The notes beneath the pieces are model-generated. The model had not been told where the DNA came from, searched no databases, and saw only the letters and a program-made list of their open reading frames with translations. From Erysipelotrichaceae bacterium (GTDB lineage Bacteria; Bacillota_I; Bacilli_A; Erysipelotrichales; Erysipelotrichaceae), in assembly GCA_017620435.1 (NCBI GenBank), contig JAFZQL010000153.1, forward strand, positions 1-5,144: a stretch of 5,144 nucleotides of DNA, in the 5' to 3' direction. The position numbers and the translations under genes were made by a program. Of this stretch, positions 1-4,638 are shown piece by piece. Position 1 is the stretch's first letter. Every line of letters begins with the position of its first letter.

Positions 1-494
1 AGGACTTCGTTGCGGACGATCGGATCCAGACCGCCGGTCGGTTCATCCAGGATCAGCAGTTTCGGATGGTGGGAAAGAGCCGTGGCGATCTCCACCTTCT
101 TGCGCATGCCTTTGGACATGGTCTTCAGGTTCTGATCCTTCTTGATGGAGAAAGACTCCAGATACTGTTCAAACAGCGGGCTGTCCCAGTTCTTGTATAC
201 ATCTTTCATGACGGAATCGATGTTGGCCGGCGTCAGGATCTCCGGAAAGAAACTGTTGTCGAAAACAACGCCGATTTCTTCCTTCGATAATCCTGCTTCT
301 CTACCAAGGATAAACACTTCACCCTGATCCTTCCTGACCACATCCATGATCGACTTGATCAGGGTCGTCTTGCCTGCTCCGTTTTCGCCGATCAGTCCGG
401 CAATGATACCCTGCGGAATCTCCAAGGAGATCTCTCCCAGAGTGAAACCCGGATATTTCTTTACCAGATCTTTTATTTCAATCGCATTATTCAT
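1..494 (-). CDS. ABC transporter ATP-binding protein, YtrB-like, partial (C-terminus beyond the left edge)
   Basis: This is the nucleotide-binding subunit of an ABC transporter, which hydrolyses ATP on the inner face of the membrane for a permease that is not in view. The visible 164 residues hold a Walker A (GENGAGKTT, residues 36-44), a Q-loop region with Asp rather than Gln (VVFDNSFFPEILTP, about 76-89), a divergent signature MSKGMRKK (126-133) in place of LSGGQ, Walker B LLILDEP (146-152) and the D-loop GGLD (154-157). The SKGM signature is common in the YtrB/BcrA-like exporter ATPases usually paired with GntR regulators. I chose ATG 494 because GAGGTG at 506-501 lies six bases upstream; ATG 500 touches that site. 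The gene overlaps the end of the upstream regulator by 8 bases, so the two are translated as an operon. The transported substrate is unknown. The family call is firm; the subfamily is inferred from signature and context. Confidence 0.93.
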   Translation of the reverse strand, partial: MNNAIEIKDLVKKYPGFTLGEISLEIPQGIIAGLIGENGAGKTTLIKSIMDVVRKDQGEVFILGREAGLSKEEIGVVFDNSFFPEILTPANIDSVMKDVYKNWDSPLFEQYLESFSIKKDQNLKTMSKGMRKKVEIATALSHHPKLLILDEPTGGLDPIVRNEV

Positions 495-870
495 TTTCAT
501 CACCTCTACACATCAGTTCAAAGACATCCAGGATCTCTTTTTTGTCGATATCGAAACTTTCCGCGATCTGTAGTATCTTGGAAAGATGCGCTTCAATATC
601 CTTCTGTGCCTTTTCCTTCGCCAGTCCCGTATTCTTGGGAGCCACATAGCTGCCCTTCCCCTGTCTGGAAATGATATAACCTTCCTGTTCGAGCTCATCG
701 TAGGCTTTCTTGATCGTCATGACGCTGATCCTGATCTCCTGGGCCAGACTTCTGATCGAAGGGATTGGATCGTCTTCAGACAGATCTCCGTTCATGATCT
801 GGTCGATGATGCAGTTCTTGATCTGCTGATAGATGGGAACAGAACTGCTGTTGCTGATAATCATTTTCAT
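487..870 (-). CDS. GntR family transcriptional regulator, YtrA subfamily
   Basis: This is a small DNA-binding repressor, probably of its own operon. In 127 residues it has an N-terminal winged helix-turn-helix (about 10-78) with the typical GntR pattern: PIYQQIK at 12-18, PSIRSLAQEIRIS at 37-49, then TIKKAYDELEQEGYI and the wing GKGSYV at 71-76. Only about 50 helical residues follow, too few for a FadR- or HutC-type ligand domain. That short tail is the mark of the YtrA subfamily, whose members sit beside ABC transporter genes as here. An in-frame ATG exists upstream at 915, but it would place the start upstream of the promoter -10 box. ATG 870 follows AAGGAG (884-879) at eight bases and gives the usual family length of about 130. 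The effector is unknown; cell-envelope or antibiotic stress is typical of relatives but is not shown here. Confidence 0.94.
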   Translation of the reverse strand: MKMIISNSSSVPIYQQIKNCIIDQIMNGDLSEDDPIPSIRSLAQEIRISVMTIKKAYDELEQEGYIISRQGKGSYVAPKNTGLAKEKAQKDIEAHLSKILQIAESFDIDKKEILDVFELMCRGDENE

Positions 871-884
871 ATCCCGGACTCCTT

Positions 885-914
885 GTGTATAACAGTATAT
901 AACAGTATATAACA
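885..914 (-). repeat. three tandem 10-bp repeats over the gntR promoter, probable operator
   Basis: Read on the minus strand, the unit TGTTATATAC occurs at 914-905 and 904-895, and a near copy TGTTATACAC at 894-885. The array starts two bases after the -35 box and runs through the -10 box to the likely transcription start. Its outer ends GTGT and ACAC are inverted, somewhat like the AGTGTA...TACACT half-sites known for YtrA-type operators. One repeat unit per helical turn would place equal contacts on one DNA face. Binding by the adjacent GntR protein is inference. Confidence 0.7.
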
Positions 915-922
915 CTTGTCAA
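894..922 (-). promoter_or_regulatory. sigma-A promoter of the gntR-ABC operon
   Basis: On the minus strand a perfect -35 box TTGACA (922-917) is followed after 17 bp by TATACT (899-894), five of six matches to the -10 consensus. Transcription would begin near 887, leaving a leader of about 17 bases before ATG 870 that holds the AAGGAG ribosome binding site at 884-879. The -10 box and spacer lie inside the tandem repeats described separately. Confidence 0.85.
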
Positions 923-935
923 CACTGCATAAGAC

Positions 936-965
936 TTGACAGCTGCATGTATTGTGTTTTACATT
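936..965 (+). promoter_or_regulatory. candidate promoter of the T-box/trp operon
   Basis: A perfect -35 box TTGACA is at 936-941. The -10 box is not clear: TTACAT at 959-964 (17-bp spacer) matches three of six consensus bases and TACATT at 960-965 (18-bp spacer) four of six. A better-looking TATAAA at 968-973 has no -35 at a workable distance. Any of these would start the RNA just before T-box stem I at about 981. The -35 is convincing; the -10 assignment is not. Confidence 0.5.
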
Positions 966-980
966 TGTATAAACCGATGA

Positions 981-1235
981 GAAAGAGTAAGTAAGTCCTG
1001 TTTCATGCTTACAGAGAGCCGGTGAATGGTGCAAACCGGTAACATGGACAGAACCGAATGGACTTTCGAGGGCGAACAGAAACGGTTATCCGGAGTATGC
1101 AAGACGGGTCGATCCGCCGTGAAAAGGATCAGCATATGTCAGTATGCGTTGAGGTGGATATCTTAGGATATCAAGCCAGGTGGCACCGCAGGAATCTTAC
1201 ATCCTGTCCTAGCATTGTTTAGGACAGGTTTTTTT
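981..1235 (+). ncRNA. T-box riboswitch, tryptophan specific (UGG specifier)
   Basis: This untranslated leader senses uncharged tRNA and controls transcription termination ahead of the trp uptake genes. Stem I closes with GAAAG (981-985) on CTTTC (1063-1067). The specifier loop has AGTA on its 5' side and GAA then TGG (1059-1061) on its 3' side. Above it, GTCC (995-998) pairs with GGAC (1046-1049), and the distal arm CCGGT/ACCGG (1019-1023/1035-1039) follows an AGAGAG bulge. Stem III is GATATC/GATATC (1157-1162/1167-1172). The T-box sequence AGGTGGCACCGC (1178-1189) gives an antiterminator with AGG pairing CCU (1208-1210) and GCAGG (1188-1192) pairing CCTGT (1203-1207), leaving the bulge TGGC at 1181-1184. 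The variable base C1184 would pair with discriminator G73, as in bacterial tRNA-Trp. Specifier, bulge and downstream genes all agree on Trp. Confidence 0.95.
1203..1235 (+). terminator. T-box intrinsic terminator
   Basis: CCTGTCCTA (1203-1211) pairs with TAGGACAGG (1220-1228) in a perfect 9-bp stem with an 8-base loop, followed by seven T (1229-1235). Its 5' arm is the same strand that completes the antiterminator, so the two folds exclude each other: charged tRNA-Trp favours termination and uncharged tRNA-Trp favours readthrough. Confidence 0.93.
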
Positions 1236-1255
1236 ATCCCGAAAGGAGGATACCT

Positions 1256-1297
1256 ATGAACAAACGATGGCGAAACAGATCGAAAACTGTCATATGA
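1256..1297 (+). CDS. putative 13-residue leader peptide with one Trp codon
   Basis: This short ORF (MNKRWRNRSKTVI, stop TGA) lies between the T-box terminator and trpX. It has a strong ribosome binding site AAAGGAGG at 1242-1249 with a six-base spacer to ATG, as good as those of the real genes nearby. Codon 5 is TGG. The stop ends ten bases before the trpX Shine-Dalgarno site (AGGAGG, 1308-1313), so a ribosome ending translation here would crowd trpX initiation. The peptide is basic, with no signal or membrane segment, so any role is likely in its translation rather than in the product. It recalls the rtpLP leader peptide upstream of rtpA in B. subtilis, also behind a Trp T-box. The alternative is a chance ORF. 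Translation is plausible from the site; a regulatory role is inference. Confidence 0.55.
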   Translation: MNKRWRNRSKTVI

Positions 1298-1321
1298 AAC
1301 GTTGAAAAGGAGGAAGAAACG

Positions 1322-2347
1322 ATGAAAAAGATAATAAGAATAATGCTTGTTTGTTTACTGGTTTTAGGTATATATGGATGCGCACAGAAGAACGAAGAAA
1401 GTGATGCAACCGTTTATGAAATAGGAATATGCAACTACGTGGATGATGCTTCGCTGAATCAGATCGTGGACAATATCCGAGATCGGCTGAAAGTCCTGAG
1501 CGAAGAAAACGGCGTAGAATTCCGCATCGACTATCAGAACTGCAATGCCGACGCTTCGATCATGAATCAGATCATCAGCGATTTCATTGCGGAAGACAAG
1601 GATCTCATGGTGGCGATCGCCACGCCTGTCGCCATGGGGATGCAGGCGGCTACGGAAGAAAAGAAGATCCCGGTGATCTTTGCGGCAGTCAGCGATCCGC
1701 TGGGTGCGGGACTGGTAGATTCTCTGGAGATTCCGGGGGACAATCTTTCGGGAACCAGCGATTTTCTGGATACTTCCGCTGTACTGGATCTGATCCTGGC
1801 TTTGAATCCTGAAATCAGGAAAGTCGGTCTTTTGTATGATGCGGGTCAGGATGCTTCCCTGCTTCCGATATCCGATGCAAAGAAGATCCTTGGCGATAAA
1901 GGGATCGAAGTGATCGAGAAATGCGGAACCAACGTCACCGAGATACAGCTGGCGGTACAGGCGCTGATCCAGGAGAAGGTGGAGGCCGTCTTTACCCCTA
2001 CGGACAACACCGTCATGGAAGCTCAGCTGACGATCTACGAAGATCTGATCGAAGCAGGCATCCCGCACTTCACAGGAGCCGATTCCTTTGCCTTGAACGG
2101 GGCTTTCCTGGGTTACGGAGTCGATTATGCCAATCTGGGAAAAGAGACCGCAGACATGGTTTTTGAGGTTCTGGTGAAGGGCCAGAATATCGCATCCCTG
2201 CCGGTCAGGACCTTCGACAACGGCACAGCAACCATCAACAGCGAGACCTGTGAACTGCTCGGTTACGACTATGAAGAAATCGCCGGACTTTTCGCCCCGT
2301 TATGCACCAGAGTACAGTCCATCCTGACGGCAGAAAGCTTTGATTAA
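1322..2347 (+). CDS. trpX: tryptophan ABC transporter substrate-binding lipoprotein
   Basis: This extracytoplasmic binding protein captures substrate, most likely tryptophan, for the TrpYZ importer. Its 341 residues begin with a lipoprotein signal peptide: MKK, a hydrophobic stretch 7-19, then IYGC with Cys20 as the lipidated residue (Tyr at -2 is slightly unusual). The body is the periplasmic-binding-protein fold of the ABC_sub_bind family (COG2984): AIATPVAMGMQAAT (98-111), PVIFAAVSDPLGAGLV (117-132), NLSGTSDFLD (141-150), VGLLYDAG (168-175), VFTPTDNTVMEA (223-234) and GYGVDYANLGKETADM (264-279). ATG 1322 follows AGGAGG at eight bases. The permease gene starts two bases after the stop codon. 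Trp specificity rests on the Trp T-box upstream and the known trpXYZ arrangement; family members otherwise vary in ligand. The protein contains no Trp residue. Confidence 0.9.
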   Translation: MKKIIRIMLVCLLVLGIYGCAQKNEESDATVYEIGICNYVDDASLNQIVDNIRDRLKVLSEENGVEFRIDYQNCNADASIMNQIISDFIAEDKDLMVAIATPVAMGMQAATEEKKIPVIFAAVSDPLGAGLVDSLEIPGDNLSGTSDFLDTSAVLDLILALNPEIRKVGLLYDAGQDASLLPISDAKKILGDKGIEVIEKCGTNVTEIQLAVQALIQEKVEAVFTPTDNTVMEAQLTIYEDLIEAGIPHFTGADSFALNGAFLGYGVDYANLGKETADMVFEVLVKGQNIASLPVRTFDNGTATINSETCELLGYDYEEIAGLFAPLCTRVQSILTAESFD

Positions 2348-2348
2348 G

Positions 2349-3260
2349 ATGTCCGGAATCATTTCTACCGCTCTGGAACTGGGTCTGATCAATGCGATCG
2401 CCGTACTGGCCCTGTTTCTAAGCTATCAGATGCTGAATATCTGCGATCTCTCTACGGACGGCTGTTTTACCTTCGGCGCTTCCGTAGGAGCTGTCGTAGC
2501 TTTGCAGGGACATCCGTATCTGTCCATCCCTGCCGCCATGCTGGCAGGAGCATTATCGGGTATTACGGTGTCTTTTCTGCAGTGGAAGATGGGGATCGAT
2601 TCTCTGCTGGCCGGAATAATAGTCAATACGGCTCTTTATTCCATTAATATCGCCGTCATGGGGAATGCCTCTCTGGTAAACCTGAATAAAACGGATACGG
2701 TCTTTACTTTCTGCAAAGATCTGTTAAGAGAAGGCTTTCTTTCGTCCTATTACCGCATCATCGTGATCCTGCTGTTTGTCATGCTGATGATTCTGTTCCT
2801 GAACTGGTTTCTGAAAACCAAGCTGGGTCTGGCAATACGGGCTACCGGCAGCAACCGGATCATGGTGGCTTCCAGTTCCGTCGACGCGGACAGAATGACG
2901 ATGATCGCCCTGGCTGTTTCCGGAAGCATTTGTGCCCTTTCCGGCTGCCTGCTGGCACAGTATCAGAAGTCTTCCAGCATCGATATCGGATCGGGAATCC
3001 TGACGATCGCTCTGGCATCGCTTCTGATCGGCAGGATCTTCTACCGGCACGACAGCCCGATGCTTGTCAAGATCTGCTGCTGCGTTCTGGGATCTTTTGT
3101 TTTTAGAATCATCTATGCCCTGTCGTTAAGACTGAATGTTCCGGCTTTCATGCTGAAACTGATCTCCAGCCTGATCGTGGCGCTGGCGATCTCTTTCCCT
3201 TATTTCTATCGCCGATATCAGGAAAAGAAACAGATGCGGAAGGAGGAAGGAACATGCTGA
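2349..3260 (+). CDS. trpY: tryptophan ABC transporter permease
   Basis: This integral membrane subunit forms the import channel with TrpZ. It has 303 residues and about eight or nine hydrophobic segments (roughly 7-28, 40-55, 57-78, 86-104, 135-154, 184-206, 213-231, 240-259, 267-285), and belongs to the BPD_transp_2/COG4120 permease family. Recognisable family stretches are DLSTDGCFTFGASVGA (33-48), LGLAIRATGSNRIM (159-172) and ALSGCLLAQYQ (196-206) followed by DIGSGILTIALASLLIG (212-228). The cytoplasmic tail is strongly charged and ends in KKQMRKEEGTC. ATG 2349 lies just past the trpX stop (TAA 2345-2347), and homologues start close to this MSxII sequence. An upstream TTG at 2340 is the alternative. 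No strong Shine-Dalgarno site precedes either start, so translation is probably coupled to trpX. The 3' end overlaps trpZ by 7 bases. Confidence 0.92.
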   Translation: MSGIISTALELGLINAIAVLALFLSYQMLNICDLSTDGCFTFGASVGAVVALQGHPYLSIPAAMLAGALSGITVSFLQWKMGIDSLLAGIIVNTALYSINIAVMGNASLVNLNKTDTVFTFCKDLLREGFLSSYYRIIVILLFVMLMILFLNWFLKTKLGLAIRATGSNRIMVASSSVDADRMTMIALAVSGSICALSGCLLAQYQKSSSIDIGSGILTIALASLLIGRIFYRHDSPMLVKICCCVLGSFVFRIIYALSLRLNVPAFMLKLISSLIVALAISFPYFYRRYQEKKQMRKEEGTC

Positions 3261-4042
3261 GGATAGAAAGAATCTCCAAGACGTTTGATCCCAACTCCGT
3301 CAACGCCAAGAAAGCCCTGGATGATCTGTCTTTGATCGCCGAGGACGGAGACTTCATTACCATCATCGGCGCCAACGGCGCCGGAAAGTCTACCCTATTC
3401 AATGCAATCGGCGGATCGTTCTTCGTCGATTCCGGAAGGATAGTTCTGGAAGACCAGGATATCACCTATGTCAAAAGCAATCTTCGGGCCAAGAAGATCG
3501 GTCATCTGTTCCAGGATCCTATGGCTTCTACCGCTCCGGATATGAGCATTATCGAAAACCTCGCGCTTGCCGGCATGAACAAGGGCATGTTTTCCAGGAT
3601 CACGGCAAACGACCGGGATTACTTCCGGGAGAAGCTGAAAGAACTGGACATGGATCTGGACAAGCGGATGGATACACCGGTAAGACTGCTTTCAGGAGGA
3701 CAAAGACAGGCATTGGGTCTGCTGATGGCTACCGTGAATAAGCCACAGCTGCTGCTTCTGGATGAGCACACCGCGGCTCTGGATCCCGGAAGTGCGGAAA
3801 AAGTCATGGAACTGACCTGCAGGATTGTGGAAGACAACGGCATCACCTGTCTGATGATCACCCACGACATGAACAAGGCTATCGAATACGGCAACAAGAT
3901 CGTCATGATGGATCAGGGAAGGATCATCCAGACGATTGATAAAAGCACTCAGAAAAACATCACAGTCGAAGATCTGATCCTCTCCTTCAGAAACAGACAG
4001 GGAAAGGATCTGGACAACGACAGGATGCTGCTGGGAATATAG
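3254..4042 (+). CDS. trpZ: tryptophan ABC transporter ATP-binding protein
   Basis: This ATPase subunit energises import through TrpY. The 262 residues carry a complete set of ABC motifs: Walker A GANGAGKST (39-47), Q-loop LFQDP with Gln87, signature LSGGQ (146-150), Walker B LLLLDE (166-171) with catalytic Glu171, D-loop ALDP (175-178) and switch His204 in ITHDM. The sequence LLLDEHTAALDP is typical of COG1101, the partner of COG2984 and COG4120 proteins, unlike the usual DEPT of other ABC ATPases. ATG 3254 follows AGGAGG (3241-3246) at seven bases and overlaps the trpY stop in an ATGCTGA arrangement. Length is normal and there is no Trp residue. The next gene begins 30 bases downstream with no terminator between, so readthrough is expected. 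Confidence 0.93.
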   Translation: MLRIERISKTFDPNSVNAKKALDDLSLIAEDGDFITIIGANGAGKSTLFNAIGGSFFVDSGRIVLEDQDITYVKSNLRAKKIGHLFQDPMASTAPDMSIIENLALAGMNKGMFSRITANDRDYFREKLKELDMDLDKRMDTPVRLLSGGQRQALGLLMATVNKPQLLLLDEHTAALDPGSAEKVMELTCRIVEDNGITCLMITHDMNKAIEYGNKIVMMDQGRIIQTIDKSTQKNITVEDLILSFRNRQGKDLDNDRMLLGI

Positions 4043-4043
4043 A

Positions 4044-4052
4044 TGGTATAAT
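4044..4052 (+). promoter_or_regulatory. extended -10 promoter inside the operon, before the hydrolase-like gene
   Basis: TGGTATAAT spans 4044-4052: a perfect TATAAT preceded by the TGn of an extended -10 element. There is no recognisable -35 box 16-18 bp upstream, which extended -10 promoters can lack. The start would fall near 4059, within a few bases of the AGAGG ribosome binding site (4061-4065). This may give the following gene basal expression independent of the T-box. Activity is not proven. Confidence 0.5.
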
Positions 4053-4072
4053 CAGTAAAAAGAGGTATGAAT

Positions 4073-4588
4073 ATGAGTATCATTAAGAATGAAGCAAGGA
4101 TAAAGAATCCTTTGATCGTCGGGATCAGGGAACAGCTGGAACACCGCGCTTTATGGATGTATCTGCTGACGGATGAAGCGAAAAAGAAAGGTCTGGATCC
4201 GAAGGATTATGTGCCGGATGCCATACGCAGATGCGGCGTCTATCAGGGAAACCTGCTGAAGAAAAAAGGAGGCATGGGTGAATCTCTGAGGGGGCTGAAG
4301 AAAGCTCTGTTCGGTTTCTTTGCCAGACAGGTCTTCGAGATGAAGATCCTGCGCTGCGATGATGATCATCTGGATATCGACTTCCACTACTGTCCTCTGG
4401 TCAAGGCCTGGCAGAAACAGGGCTGCAGCGACGAGGAAATCGCCCTGATGTGCGACCATGCGATGTGTGGAGACAGAGGGATCGGTTCGTGCTTCGGCTG
4501 TGAACTGGATCTGCCTTCGACGATCGCAAAAGGAGGAGATACCTGTCAGCTGCGTTATATCCGCAGAAACAAACAAAACGGTCAGTAA
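4073..4588 (+). CDS. L-2-amino-thiazoline-4-carboxylic acid hydrolase-like protein
   Basis: This soluble 171-residue protein resembles the ATC_hydrolase family (PF14196), named after an enzyme in bacterial conversion of a cyclic thiazoline precursor to cysteine. Most family members are not characterised, so substrate and reaction are uncertain here. The family-like core is FHYCPLVKAWQKQG (104-117), then EEIALMCDHAMCGDRG (121-136), and near the end STIAKGGDTC (149-158). The protein has nine Cys (54, 95, 107, 118, 127, 132, 140, 143, 158), with His105 and His129 close to Cys107 and Cys127, which suggests a Cys-based active site or metal binding. There is no signal peptide. ATG 4073 is preferred because AGAGG (4061-4065) lies seven bases upstream; ATG 4067 is only one base from it. 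It follows trpZ closely and probably shares its T-box transcript. The stop codon lies in the loop of the terminator hairpin. Confidence 0.75.
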   Translation: MSIIKNEARIKNPLIVGIREQLEHRALWMYLLTDEAKKKGLDPKDYVPDAIRRCGVYQGNLLKKKGGMGESLRGLKKALFGFFARQVFEMKILRCDDDHLDIDFHYCPLVKAWQKQGCSDEEIALMCDHAMCGDRGIGSCFGCELDLPSTIAKGGDTCQLRYIRRNKQNGQ

Positions 4589-4599
4589 TGACCGTTTTT
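4575..4599. terminator. bidirectional intrinsic terminator between convergent genes
   Basis: AAAACGGTCA (4575-4584) pairs perfectly with TGACCGTTTT (4589-4598) around the loop GTAA. Plus-strand transcripts end in a run of five T (4595-4599). In the other direction the stem is followed by TTTTGTTTG, so it can also stop the nitroreductase transcript, whose coding end is 40 bases away. The stop codon TAA (4586-4588) of the hydrolase-like gene is in the loop, so translation must reach the hairpin. Confidence 0.85.
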
Positions 4600-4638
4600 C
4601 AATCGTCAGATCGGATCCTATGAATATGAATTCAATGG

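Noticed and set aside
586..912. A 108-residue plus-strand frame opposite the gntR gene.
   Set aside because: It mirrors the GntR coding sequence and has no recognisable domain; the GntR reading shows a full winged helix.
968..973. TATAAA as the -10 box of the trp operon promoter.
   Set aside because: No -35-like hexamer lies 16-18 bp upstream and it is not preceded by TGn; the good TTGACA at 936-941 is 26 bp away. It remains a weak alternative.
981..1235. An S-box (SAM) or other metabolite riboswitch was considered for the structured leader.
   Set aside because: The AGGTGGCACCGC sequence, specifier loop and terminator/antiterminator exchange are diagnostic of a T-box.
1256..1321. The leader ORF is in frame with trpX, separated by one TGA, so a readthrough N-terminal extension of TrpX was considered.
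   Set aside because: It would put a charged stretch before the lipoprotein signal peptide, while ATG 1322 has its own excellent ribosome binding site. TGG is used for Trp and TGA ends trpY normally, so recoding is not needed.
1364..2068. A 234-residue open frame on the minus strand inside trpX.
   Set aside because: It is antisense to a gene with clear family motifs, has no convincing ribosome binding site and a composition rich in Arg, His, Asp and Gln typical of a shadow frame.
2340..2348. TTG at 2340 as the start of trpY, overlapping the end of trpX.
   Set aside because: ATG 2349 matches the usual N-terminus of COG4120 permeases and neither start has a strong ribosome binding site to favour the TTG.
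4151..4576. A 141-residue minus-strand frame opposite the hydrolase-like gene.
   Set aside because: The plus-strand protein has a recognisable family core and proper start signals; the antisense frame has neither.
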